Assembly: GCA_029204225.1 (NCBI GenBank)
Contig: CM055101.1
Location: 45,805,906-45,867,905, forward strand
DNA length: 62,000 nt
Source of the DNA: Diphasiastrum complanatum
Taxonomy: Eukaryota; Streptophyta; Lycopodiopsida; Lycopodiales; Lycopodiaceae
Direction of reading: 5' to 3'
Both the position numbers and the translations under genes were made by a program. The notes beneath the pieces are model-generated. The model was not told the origin of the DNA and searched no databases. It saw only the letters and a program-made list of their open reading frames with translations. Positions 23,333-33,744 of this stretch are shown piece after piece. Each line of letters begins with the position of its first letter. The first letter of the stretch is position 1.

Positions 23333-23342
23333 TCTGATACCA
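23333..23342 (-). promoter_or_regulatory. Copia primer binding site, minus strand
   Basis: The complement reads TGGTATCAGA, directly inside a potential LTR edge (TGTTGG at 23343 on the plus strand). It marks a minus-strand copia 5' LTR lying to the right. Only about 150 bases of internal sequence (23189-23332) remain on its coding side. Confidence 0.75.
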
Positions 23343-24060
23343 TGTTGGAAAAAGATCTTAACAAGAAACAAAACGAACACGAAAAGAAGCAAACTCGTAA
23401 CTTGAAAGAGAAACGAACTCGAATGGAGAGTGTTCGTGCGCAATGGAATAAGTTATCACACTCTTTCCTCAAGCATGACTACGCCTATCAGATTCGAACA
23501 GAACGTTAGTGATAGAAATCACGTTCGATCTGATTACGTAGCCAAACATCAAAACACCAAAAAGATAATTTTTCGCAACAGCTAGACAAATTATCAGTCG
23601 CGAATAATTCGCGAAGAGCTAGACTGAGCTCGACTGAAAATCAATCAAGAATTAGTCGCGAAAGACTAATAATCAGTTGCAAACAGCTAGACAAATAATT
23701 ATTCGCGAACAATAAATTTGCGGAAGCGATGAGCAGACAACCGGAAAAGGCAAATAGACAGCCATATTGAACATAGAAAAGCATTGCAGTATTGACACGA
23801 ATCTGAATGCAAAAACAGAAAGAGTTGTAATCATATTATGTATAACAAAATATACAAGTCAATTAAGCAGGTGAGCACAAGACAATAATGGGCGTAACCG
23901 CGTGCTTCCCAAAGCTAATCACGATTTGGAGAAGGTTCATGAGCCTATTATTGACAATTTGTTTGAAAGAAAAAGAATCGATGAGCGAAGGCATCTACAA
24001 TGTCTGTCTCATATGTTGTAAATGATTGAACTATGTGAGTCATTAGTGTGATTTTCTTCA
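23343..24060 (-). repeat. Probable copia LTR, minus strand, outer edge not determined
   Basis: It starts at TGTTGGAAAAAGATC next to the minus-strand PBS. It holds imperfect internal repeats built on TTCGCGAA and GCTAGACAAA (23570-23725). I could not find a matching CCAACA-type outer end, so the right edge is a guess. Confidence 0.45.
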
Positions 24061-24099
24061 ATCGCTCATTGACGTATATAGTAGCTGGAAGATCTTGTT

Positions 24100-24432
24100 T
24101 TATCTTAATTTTACAATTACAAGATCGTTAAAAGTGATTTCTCCGGTACCATAGTTATGAATTACTTGCGCAACTCGTAACCATGGATGTCCCAATAGAA
24201 CTCGGTAGACATTTGGCACTTCTCGTAAGAGAATAGTCGACTGAGGAATCTCAAAGTTCAATATGTCGGATGAAATCGAAGAGTCGTCGGCTATATGGGC
24301 TTTGCCTTTTCCCTTGAGGTTGATGAACTGATCTTCAATGAAGATGACATCCCGGCTAGTGAATATCTTCGACTCTACGGGATCGAAGAATTTGTAGGCT
24401 TGATCTGAAGTAGTGTAGCTGGTAAAATACAT
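24100..24432 (-). pseudogene. Chimeric ORF: copia integrase tail joined to gypsy protease tail
   Basis: The first ~70 residues (FFDPVESKIFTSRDVIFIED) are the copia segment after integrase. The last ~38 residues (VPNVYRVLLGHPWLRVAQVI, then HNYGTGEITF) match the gypsy protease tail seen at 9540-9470. The two are in frame without a stop. It could be a chance join of nested remnants. Neither half is catalytic. Confidence 0.65.
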
Positions 24433-24830
24433 TTGATACTCTGGAAGTCCAGCTTCTTTCTGAGATCATGAGGAATCTACGCATAAGCAGTACATCCAAA
24501 AACTCATAAGTTTGATTAAGAAGATTTGGTACCTATCCAAACTTCAAATGGTGTTTTGTCTGAGAGACCTTTCAATAGAACATCTGTTCTTAATATAGGT
24601 TGTTGTTGAAATAGCTTCAACCCAGAAGGACTTTGGGAATGTCGCATGTGATAACATGCACTTTGCCAATTCGACTAAGGTTTTGTTCTTTCTCTCAACA
24701 AGACTATTTGATTGAGGTGAATAGGAGGTAATGTATTGTTGCTCAATGCCATTGTTAAGGCAGTACTCCTTGAATTCGGTGGAGATGTATTCTCCACCGT
24801 TGTCGGACCTCAGTGCTTTGATTCGTTTAC
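24433..24830 (-). pseudogene. Copia integrase core fragment
   Basis: Translating the minus strand gives RIKALRSDNGGEYISTEF, GIEQQYITSYSPQSNSLVER and SFWVEAISTTTY, i.e. the second Asp (SDNGGEY) and the catalytic Glu (LVERKN) of a copia integrase. Frames change at about 24590 and before the following ORF at 24432. Copia lineage differs from the 5' element. Confidence 0.85.
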
Positions 24831-25519
24831 TAGTTGGATGCCTTGGATCTTCCCAAGAACCAATCGTCCATTGCCCTTTTCTTCATAAGACTCCCTCTTA
24901 ATCATTACATCATAAGAAGTAGAAACCTCAAAAACATTAGAAGACATGAAAAAATCATTAGCACCTTCAACATAAGGATGATTGAAGTACGACTCTAAAA
25001 GTGATTTTGGAGAACGACCTTTATATTGTAAAATATCGATATCCAAATGTATGACATCGATTATTCCTGCAATCGATTGAACTGTTTGCCATTCAATGAA
25101 ATTTGATGGATACAAATATGCAAAACCAACAAAAACATCACAAGAAAAATATAATTTAAAGAAAATGCTAACTCTAAAGAAATTAAATCTGAAAATTTAC
25201 AATTGCATTTTCTTCTATCATTTGGATTCAAATCATGAATGTTGAGCTCATTGTGAAGATAAGCATGTTGAACTAAAACTTCCGTGATAGATTGACTGGC
25301 AGGTGATACTTTGAAATCCATTATTCTGCCTTTCCAAGAGCTTCTATATATGTTATCTGATCTTTTTCTTTTTCGGAATGAGCCTTTTGCAGAGGAATGC
25401 ATCAAGATCAATTGATATATTCGATATATTCTTGGTCTCCATTGATCGTCTACGTTTTTTTAATTGCAAATATTGATTGCATCAATGGTTCCTCTTGCAC
25501 TCCGATTATGTGTAGCCAT
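24810..25519 (-). pseudogene. Second copy of unknown 'gene A', decayed
   Basis: From ATG 25519 the frames give KGSFRKRKRSDNIYRSSWKG, RIMDFKVSP, ITEVLVQHAYLHNELNIH, NDRRKCN and, after an intron, LYPSNFIEWQTVQSIAG and IDVIHLDIDILQYKGRSPKS. They align with the plus-strand gene at 51358-52000 in the same order and with the same intron position after KCN. Breaks are a TAA about 19 codons in, and an intron acceptor that reads TTTTGCAT instead of the TTTGTGCAG of the other copy. The 3' part after about 24990 differs, and the fragment ends against the copia integrase. The family is unknown to me. Its upstream neighbour is a foldback element with the same ends as the 51-61 kb transposon. Confidence 0.65.
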
Positions 25520-25864
25520 TAGTCAAAAACACGTGTATGCAAGTTGAGAACGGAGAGAATGTAGAGATTGAGAGGTAAACCTAAGAATGACAATCCAAAA
25601 TAAGAGATAGAATGAAAAAAATGAGAGGTATACCTATGAATGACAAGAAGTTCCTAAACTACAAGGATTAGTTAACTACAATTTATGACTATTGACGTCA
25701 AATCAACCTCGACAATGACGGACAACATAAGAGTATTCGGGCAGTAACTGTGGTCCAATCACAATTGTTTGTTCTGCTCGGTGGGATATTTGATAATCGC
25801 AAAAATTTGGCCTAGAAAGCTAAATACAATTCTTGTCCATCAACCATTGTTAAAGTTTGTCACA

Positions 25865-26242
25865 CATTAGCGGAGTTTTGAGTTCCAAAAAGACCCTTTA
25901 AGAATTCGTGCAAGATGCCTTTTTTATTATTAAAATATTATAACACTAATACTTTTGACTTGCCATAACTTTTTAATCATAGCTCAAAAGTATGCCATGT
26001 AACATATCATTGGAAAGCTCTTGTTGAGCGCTTTCTAATGCACCAAACTCCGTTAAATTTGAACTTACCACTAAGAAGTTATGCCATGTTTAGTATGGAA
26101 TCAAAATGTGGACTCAAAAAGTTACGTTACGTAGATTTCAAATTTGAGTGTTTTGATTGGTCCATGTTTAAGAAAAATTTGAGAAAAAATATAAAAGGAA
26201 TCTTTACAAAGGGTCTTTTTGGGATTTAGAACTCCTCTAATG
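25865..26242. mobile_element. Small foldback (MITE-like) element with CATTAG ends
   Basis: The left end CATTAGCGGAGTTTTGAGTTCCAAAAAGACCCTTT and the right end, read in complement as CATTAGAGGAGTTCTAAATCCCAAAAAGACCCTTT, form imperfect inverted repeats of more than 30 bases around a 378-bp, AT-rich, non-coding body. The same end type bounds the 10-kb element at 50939 and 61025. I see no clear target-site duplication. Confidence 0.75.
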
Positions 26243-27750
26243 GATGGACACCATTCATTGGGACACATAAGCGTTGAAAGTCAAAGACAACATCTTGACA
26301 AAGGGCCCATGTTGTGTTCCAATATCCCCTAATGAGTTCCTCAAGGTAATGTTTGCCATGAGGGTCCAAAGGTCGATAGAGATAGGTGCTAGGATATTGA
26401 CTGTCGTCAAGGTCCACAACTTATTAGTTTTCATGGACTTAGTTTCCACTACTCTAGAGGGAATAAAGGGTACTTGGCAATGTTTATTTCTAAAGAAATC
26501 GAATGCAGAGAAGTAATTGTCTATTTTTGTAATTTCTTTTGAAAACAAGGTGAATTGAGACATGTTTTCTTTATCTAGATCTTCTGTAAGTACTACAAGG
26601 TGAAACTTGAGAATGTTTGTATTTTCAAAGGTGTACTCTGGGGCATTAGAGCTAGAATGATTGTTACTTTTCTTTTCTAAAGCATAGAAGATTTTCGGGA
26701 AATAATAACATATGTATGTGTGCTAAAATTAGATAGTTAAAAAAGACAAATATGCAAAAAAGAAATCAAAATTTGCCACCTTCCAAGCAGCTCTGCTAGT
26801 TGGAGAATATTTTGGAAGACGACTTGGTCTTTCTATAAGATTAATAAAATCGAGTAAATGGACAATTGAAACACCATGCAACCTTTGAGAAGTCACAAAA
26901 GTCTAAATGATGTGATAGATCTGGATCAAATGAAAGATTAGAGTTTTGGGAGATGATTCTCTACACAGCTCATTCCTGAATGGATTGTTTGCATGGTCAA
27001 AGATAGAACCCTCCTCATTTTCGATTCAATAGAAATTATATGTGGAATAGGATGAATTTGGTACTCACCCATGGAAGATTGGCAGACATTAGGAGAGCAG
27101 TTCATGGGTCGAGGCCTAAGCTCACAAGTGTGGATGAGGCTCGTGACCCAGAAAGATTTTGCTAGCAGCGAGAGGCTGCACATGCACAATTACAATGCGG
27201 CATCGCTTCTCACCTTGGTAGTGGAGGACAACATCGTTCTCAAACATCATTTGTGAGTATTGTTTTATTGTACCATCTTCGTTAATGAAAATTTAAATTG
27301 GCATATTTTATGTTTGATACTAAATTTAGTATTGAATATAAACATGGTGACCAAAAAAAGAGAAATGACATAAAGACTCATTTTTTTTAATATTTTAATT
27401 TTGTTTTTAAAAATGCCTATATTTAAAATGCTTTGGAAATTTTATATTATCATGCAAAATATATATCATCTTTTGTTAAAAATCAAATCATTCTAAAAAA
27501 GTAACTTAGATATAGAATTTTGATAACATATCCAATTTTGCACATATTTTAAATTTATTTATAAAAAACAAAATCATTAAATATAAAAATACTAAGATAA
27601 AAAAAAATTATTTCAATTATTTGAAAAATTATCTATTAGCAAATATTTTAAAATATTTAAGTTTTGTTGTTTGAAATAATTTTTTTATGAATGCAATATA
27701 GATTCAAATTAATATTTTCTAAAAATTTCAATTTTTTACAATAATAATTT
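26243..27750. other. AT-rich DNA without a recognisable gene
   Basis: A short plus-strand frame at 27071-27256 (LGEQFMGRGLSSQVWMRLVT) has a protein-like composition but no family I know. The stretch 27350-27750 is extremely AT-rich with no structure. Nothing else is supported. Confidence 0.4.
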
Positions 27751-27758
27751 GTACAGAT

Positions 27759-29580
27759 TCAAAAAAAATTATGTAATTTAGGTCCATAACACACAACAAT
27801 GACAACATTATAATTCTGAACTAGGACATCTACAAAGTTCTCTGTGTCACCCACTTTCTCACTAGTGAGAGGTTGTGGTTCTTTCGATAGAAAAATTATA
27901 GAGTCTTCGTCATTTGTAGACTTTCCTACTTTCGTTAATTCATCTAGCAAAACTGAGATGGATGGTATTTTTACAGATTTTACTAAATTAGAATCTAATT
28001 CTACAACAATAATATGCCTATCTTTTTGCACAACAACATGCGCTTGTAGTGCCGCTTCCGCTAAACAAATCTAAAATCCAATCCGTTGGGTGTGAAAAAA
28101 TTTAAATAAATTGATTAATTGATTGTTGTGGCTTTTGATAAGGACAAGCCACGAAATTTGTCATCGGATTTTTCAATTTTTTTTGTGACTGTTGAAAATT
28201 GAAAAATCAATTTCAAGTTTTTAAAGTTAGTCAGGCCGGTGGTGTTATAATGCAGCATATAGCATTAAACTTTGCCATCCAATGAATAATAACCAATGGT
28301 TATGTATTGAATCTCGTTGCACAGTTGTGCACCACCAGCATTACAAAAATTGGACTTGTACCTACAAAAAAGAACTAAATTATTATTTTAAACAATAATC
28401 TATGCTCAGCATAGAATATATAAAAAATAAAACAAATAAAGATAAGTTTTAAAAAAGTTAAAAACGTACCAAATAACAATTTCAATCCCAACATTGCAAA
28501 AAGTTATAAGAGCTTTTTGCACTGAAACTGACTGTTTTCAAATAGAAAAAAGTTGTGCTTTCAAGAATTCCTTGCATCACAGTATAGATCTCAGTGAATT
28601 TAAATGGAGAATCATCATTTAGAGATTCTTTCATTTGAAATCCATAGGAGATGTCTGCAATAAAAAGAGTGTAGGGTCATTTCTGTAAAAAATTTAAAAT
28701 CTTCCTACAATCTCCTTCTTCTACAGTGGAAAAACACGGTTGATAATCAATACATTTCGAGAGGCATGTCTCTATTGAATCCTCCTCGACAATAGTCTCA
28801 CCTCGTTCCAATCTTTCTCTGTCTCTTTTCTCTGCCTTTGCTTTTTAAAAATGTCTTTTAATCTGTTCTGGAAGGACTTTATTTTTCTTGTCTTCAGTAG
28901 ACTGAAAGAAAAGAGAATATGACTATGTTTAGCATAGGATGTTAAACAAGGTAAAATGAAAAATGCAACTATGCTTAACATAATAAATAGTTTAAAATAT
29001 GTTAAGCTTAAAACCTTAGCCTACAGAATACTATTCTATGCTTAGCATAAGATATGTGTTTGAGATAAAAAATTAATAAATTTTTATGCTAAGCATGAGT
29101 AAAGTGAATACCATATCTCTAAATAGAATAAACAATGGAGTGAGGACTTAATTTTTACTACTCAGAGGTTAGAGGCTCTGGCACTCCTCAAAATCTTTAC
29201 AATTCAAGCCTGTTACCATGGCCTCTCAAACTTTCATGAATAACTTATGCATGTATTAGAAAACAAATTAGTAATTAGTATCACAAAAACATAAAAAAAA
29301 ATTGCAATTAGTTTTGAGACAAAAAAGAAATCTGACCTCTGAAATTTTTTTCCCATTTCAGCAAGGGAGAGCTGACCATCAGCGTCCCTCGAGAGGACAC
29401 TGATTACTAACTCGGAGGAATTTATTCCCTGTATATTTTTTCACTCAGAATACTCATCTTTGTTGGTTTGGATTTTTAATGTGTGAGTGGTGCAACAATA
29501 TTTTTTTTGGATTTTGAACCTCCTTGAGCTGGTTGGCCCTTGATTTCAAAATTTTCCCATTTGTTAACCCACACCTGAAA
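27759..29580 (-). pseudogene. N6/N4-type DNA methyltransferase domain, broken, with introns
   Basis: Reading the minus strand downwards, an exon near 28700-28600 encodes VEEGDCRKILNFLQK and FIADISYGFQMKESLNDDSP; ADISYGF (28638-28658) sits where DNA methyltransferases have DPPY-type motif IV. Near 28170-28060 follow NFVACPYQKPQQSIN, SHPTDWILDLFSGSGTTSA (motif I, FxGxG) and, after a +1 shift, DRHIIVVELD. Motif IV before motif I is the order of beta-class N6-adenine/N4-cytosine enzymes. The tail to 27759 is LLDELTKVGKS. Further exons upstream (VWVNKWENFEIKGQPAQGG at about 29570) are plausible. Several stops and a frameshift make it a pseudogene, and the catalytic motif reads DISY. A ParB-like part lies upstream at 30.4-30.7 kb. 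Confidence 0.6.
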
Positions 29581-29638
29581 AAATAACGTTAAGAAGGCAA
29601 AATATTAAAAAATTTGAAAATTTTATTTATTAATCTTA

Positions 29639-29745
29639 AAAACTTTTGAACTGAACATTCTTTGCTAAGCATAGTAAAACAATTACCTAAATTAAAAACT
29701 TTTGAACCAAATATTCTATGCTAAGCATAATAAAGTGATTACTTG
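29639..29745. repeat. Tandem pair of ~58-bp units carrying the palindrome
   Basis: AAAACTTTTGAACTGAACATTCTTTGCTAAGCATAG... at 29639 is repeated as AAAACTTTTGAACCAAATATTCTATGCTAAGCATA... at about 29696, including the AAxTGATTAC-like 3' parts. Each unit holds one palindrome. Confidence 0.8.
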
Positions 29746-29835
29746 GCCATTGCGAAATGCAAGCTGATAAAAATTATGAAATTTTAACAAGGCTCTGCGT
29801 CGAATTCTTAGAATCAAATGGCAGGCCTGTTTCTT

Positions 29836-30345
29836 GAGCACAAAGTGCTTTCAGCTCCAACTAGTTAAAATCTCTAGCTCTGAAAACTCTGATAGATTCT
29901 TTGTGAAAAGATCTTATCCTATGGATGATCGTCATTCTCAACAGATTAGAAAGAGGCTACATGCGGGTACTCTTGAGACAATCTAATTTTTGTGAGGTAC
30001 CGCTACATGACAATTCGGTCCCCATTAGATAGAAGCAGTTTAAGGAGGGAAGAATGTTATGGCCATATTCGGATAAGGACCTGGAATAGTCCTAATATGG
30101 TAGACCGGGCACAAAGTGCCTTCAACTCCAACTGGTTAAAATCTCCAGCTTTGGAAACTCTGACAAATTCTTGGTAAAATAATAATATCCTTTATATGAC
30201 CGTCATCTTCATCCTGTAGTCTTGGTCAATGTTATGAGACCAAGCAAGAAGTTTAGCTTCTTCCATTGTCAATCTAGCAAACACAATGGCACTAATAGTT
30301 CGAAAAGAGGCAACATGGGGGTACTCCTAGGACAGTTTCGTTCTA
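29836..30345 (+). mobile_element. Gypsy remnant with PPT and direct repeats, inserted in the methyltransferase-like gene
   Basis: GAGCACAAAGTGCTTTCAGCTCC... (29837-29910) and GGGCACAAAGTGCCTTCAACTCC... (30107-30180) are about 75-bp direct repeats. AAAGAGGCTACATGCGGGTACTC (29950) and AAAGAGGCAACATGGGGGTACTC (30304) repeat as well. Between them AGCAGTTTAAGGAGGGAAGAA|TGTTAT (PPT/LTR edge at 30055) matches the chromovirus end at 20554. It separates the ParB-like exon from the methyltransferase exons. On the minus strand, 30240-30300 reads AIVFARLTMEEAKLLAW-like, possibly gag. Confidence 0.55.
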
Positions 30346-30354
30346 GCTTGTAAA

Positions 30355-31300
30355 TTATAAATGCCTCCCAAAACAAAATAAATGATAATTATCTAAAGAA
30401 GAAAAATTAAAATCGGCAACAGATCTACACTCAGTAGGGTCTACCAAAACAACAAAAGGGATTACAATTGCTTGTGTATGATTTTTAAATTTAATTTTTA
30501 AATTATGTACATGTGTTTCATTTGGCTCACGAATCTCCATTGGTCGATCTCCAGTGGAGGGATCAATGAGAGGACGATCGCACTGGTCTATATCCAAAAT
30601 CAAAGTAGTTTCTCTAAATTTTTTTGCTCTATGAATTTCATCTCTAAGTTTGGAAATCTCAAATGAATCTCTCAGAGGTTGGATGGAGGCTCGAAACAAA
30701 TTAATGTGGACTTTTCGGTTTTTTTTTTCTACTTTCTTCAGAGGTAATTACTTTGGGTTTCTTGGCCATTGATTTGTTTCTAGACCTCGGTTTCTCTACA
30801 CCCTCTTCAGTATGTATAGGAGTCTCATATCTTTTCTTTTTCGGGAAAGGGGCTGATTCAGAGGGTGCAGACTTTTTGGTATCCTCAGTGTTGGAAGGGA
30901 CAGTGGAGGAAGCTACTTTGCCACGTCCCAAAGACAATGAATTTGAACCATGTGAAGTAAAGATTAGATCCTTCCTCTCAACAACAACATCCAGCACGTT
31001 CTGTAGACATTGTTTGAGGCTCTATATGACAAACAACAGAAAAACAATATTAAAGAACAATAATAATGTGATCTATGCTCAGCATAGAATGCAATTGTTA
31101 CAGTACTAAACAATCTAAAACCTGATTTATTCCAAATGAGACTGATGATCCGAGTAAAAAATTATAAATTCTTCTTTGAGTGTGTACCTACCAATGTCAC
31201 AAGTGCTTTGTCAAAATATGTCTGAACAGCTTCATCTCGACAAAGTCGAATTATAAAGAAAAACTTTGAAAAAGAAAAAAATTAGGAATATCACCTTAAT
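30355..31300 (-). pseudogene. ParB/sulfiredoxin-like N-terminal part of the methyltransferase gene
   Basis: Frames 30997-30701 (Lys/Ser/Pro-rich: KKRYETPIHTEEGVEKPRSR, SEESRKKKPKSPH) and 30699-30355 run in one direction. An upstream exon near 31250-31190 (DEAVQTYFDKALVTL, with GTAGGT donor) is plausible. The second frame has IREPNETHVHNLKIKFKNH, IVIPFVVLVDP and YHLFCFGRHL. This pattern (interaction helix, a P-x-V-V strand, then F-G-x-H/R) resembles ParB/Srx nucleotide-binding folds, which in phage and bacteria are often fused in front of N6/N4 DNA methyltransferases. The similarity is weak by eye. The frame is broken at 30700 and ends at a gypsy insertion. Confidence 0.4.
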
Positions 31301-31489
31301 TAGAAAAGGCTCACTGAAAGTTATGCACGAGATTATAGAAGATCATCGAATGAACGTTTAGATCGCTCTGATGACAAACTTTAATGCAAAATCGCAAATG
31401 AAGTGCCTTGTCCTTCACTGTGGGTCCTTAAATAGAAAAAGTTGACCGCCGAACTTTAATGGGACCTCTTTTTCACAAAATACAGTTAC

Positions 31490-32340
31490 TACCAACAACC
31501 CTCACGGTTGATCAACGTGTCATATTTTTCAACCCTAACTGGCAACGTGTCAACTTTATCAACTTTAACCCTGCTTTTAGAATGAAACCCTAATCGTAAT
31601 TCTACACCTGACTCTAATCCCAACCCCAACAATTTATTATTTAAGAGAAGTATTTTGCATGTGGAAATTATCATTGTTATTGTTGATTTCAGGTTAAATG
31701 TGCTCTTTGCGAATTTCAGTGTCCAGTTCTATAAGTGTTAGCATAGCCTGTTTAACTTTTTCTATGACCAGCATAGAATAAGAAAAAAATCTTTCGTCAT
31801 AATCTCTGTCAATCTGTAAGCCATAATAACATCTGTGTACTTGTATGGACAACAACCCACAAACATGGAAGTACTTCATCCATACCACTATAAGTTGTCA
31901 AATGTAACATCGGTAATTAGTGCCAAACAAAATTCTTGATATAAAAATATTTAGTTTGTTGTCCTTGAGTGCATGAAGACAAGTACATAGAATACCATGC
32001 ACCTGTGGATCCCAAAGAGAAATAATTGTAGCCCATGCCAAGACCACCTTCCAAACCTTGTATTCCCATATTTGAATGCACATCTATATAGCACATATGA
32101 TTGCACATCTATATAGCACATATGATTGAAACAAAACCGCATAGTTTGCAAGCATTGAAAGCATGTTTTTATATAAAAATTCAAAATAGACTTGCTTAAA
32201 CCACACACATTGAATTGTAATTTCAAAAGCATTTACAACATTTTCTAAAAAATTGACACTAAAGAAAGCCATCAACATAATATCGAAAAATATTCATACA
32301 AAGAGAGACTTTATGATCAATACATATATGGGGGCAAAAG
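31490..32340. other. No recognisable gene; contains a 25-bp tandem duplication
   Basis: Only short chance frames are present. GCACATCTATATAGCACATATGATT occurs twice in direct tandem (32079-32103 and 32104-32128), identical. Confidence 0.6.
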
Positions 32341-32459
32341 CCAAATATGCTTGAAAAAGCCATGATCTACACACCATCATTCTTGTCCTCTGACGAGATC
32401 TTCTCATTATCACTCATGGATCTCGATGATGATGAAAATGAACCCTCTGAAACCATGTG

Positions 32460-33700
32460 TCACAATATGTTCAACCCTCTTCCTCTGCCTCTGCCCTTAC
32501 CTCTACCTCGTCCATTCTCTCTAGGCTGTGTGTGACTCATAGGTACATGCATCATATTTGTCTACAAGGTGGCTGTCCTATCTGCATTTCTGTAAAGGTC
32601 CATAAGCCTCATTGTGCATGCACCTCTACCTCTACCTCGGCCTCTACGTACAAGTGGCACATAGTCTGGAAATGTCTGAGAGTCAGGATCAACATGCATC
32701 TCCTCTGCATCCTCCTCATCTGGAAAGTGTGTCTCACCCATACCAAGCTCATGATCAGTCTACTCATTGTCCTCCTCCTCCTCCTCCGCCTACTCATCCC
32801 CACCCTCATCATCTCCCTCAAGTGTAGTGACTCTATGCTACCTCCTCTCCTCATGTGATGTCACACGATGTAGCTCTAAGAAGATCTCATCATCTATATC
32901 CACCTCTGTAGGTGCATCAATTGGATCTGGAAGAATGATACAATGATATGGATTCACCTGCAATGGCCTCCCGTCTTTTTGAATTAAAACATTCCACCTT
33001 GTGGCCCACTTATCTCGCAATTCTGAAATCCTATAAATAACAAAAAACTTGAAATCATTTCGTGAGATTACTTAACATATGTTGAAAACAAATGCTAACA
33101 GTATTACCAACTTTTAAAACAATTAGAATGCAAATGTACATACCTTTGGTCATCAAGGAGTGGTCTTTTCAATGCCTGGCCTATGCGATCCATGAACTCA
33201 TATATTAGGCCCAAAGTGTAGCCCTCTCGATCTACCAGTCGCTGAACACGATGTATTGGACATGGCACCTCCATAAGCTGCTTAGCTCATCGCCAAAAGT
33301 CCTCTCCAAAAATTGTGCTCTGAAATCTCTGTCCATCAGCCTCACGACTATGACTCCGCGGCCATCTGAAGTAGTGCACCCCTCACAAGCACAAGGTTCT
33401 CCAACACCACAAAGTGATAGGCAAATCGAGTGCTCACTGGCTTCTTGAGATCCAACGTATTATATGTGCGAAACATAGCCAATGCCCTCTTCTTTCTAGT
33501 CACAAAAGAGACTAGAAAATGAGTTGTGGATGTAATGTCTATCACCCAAGGGAGGCCACCTATGTCCTGCATCAACAAATCGATACAATGTGCAGCACAT
33601 GGTGTCCAAACTATACCAGGATACTCTACCCTTATTAGATTGCCCATACGCTTACAATTACTAGCGTTATCAGTGACAATTTGCAAGAACATACATCATA
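32460..33700 (-). pseudogene. hAT transposase, C-terminal exons with acidic and RG-rich tail
   Basis: The frame 33692-33348 has the DUF659/hAT signature VTDNASNCKRMGNLIRVEYP, then WTPCAAHCIDLLMQDIG. In the next frame are LVDREGYTLGLIYEFMDRIG and QALKRPLLDDQR. After a ~110-base intron-like gap ELRDKWATRWNVLIQKDGRP follows (33020-32838). The tail is strongly acidic and then RG-rich (VRRGRGRGRG, ENGRGRGKGRGRGRG), ending at a TGA at 32460-32462. A frameshift near 33350, a stop in the linker (WR-stop-AKQLME) and a TAG between the two RG blocks make it inactive. The upstream exon lies at 38502-38880, on the other side of the copia insertion. Confidence 0.82.
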
Positions 33701-33744
33701 TGTGAATTTATTGTTAAGATGTTCAACACTAAAAGCATGCATCT

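Larger units (their letters stand above)
28400..31778. repeat. Dispersed palindromes CTATGCTNAGCATAG
   Basis: Perfect copies of the 15-bp palindrome CTATGCTCAGCATAG stand at 28400-28414 and 31073-31087. Near-perfect variants are at about 28923, 28969, 29035 (TCTATGCTTAGCATAAGA), 29085, 29660, 29716 and 31761. All lie in the non-coding parts of the methyltransferase-like locus. I did not notice them elsewhere in the window. Confidence 0.85.

Noticed and set aside
28400-31778. Bacterial operators or integron sites
   Set aside because: The palindromes are scattered in AT-rich, intron-containing eukaryotic DNA with no bacterial genes in operon form.
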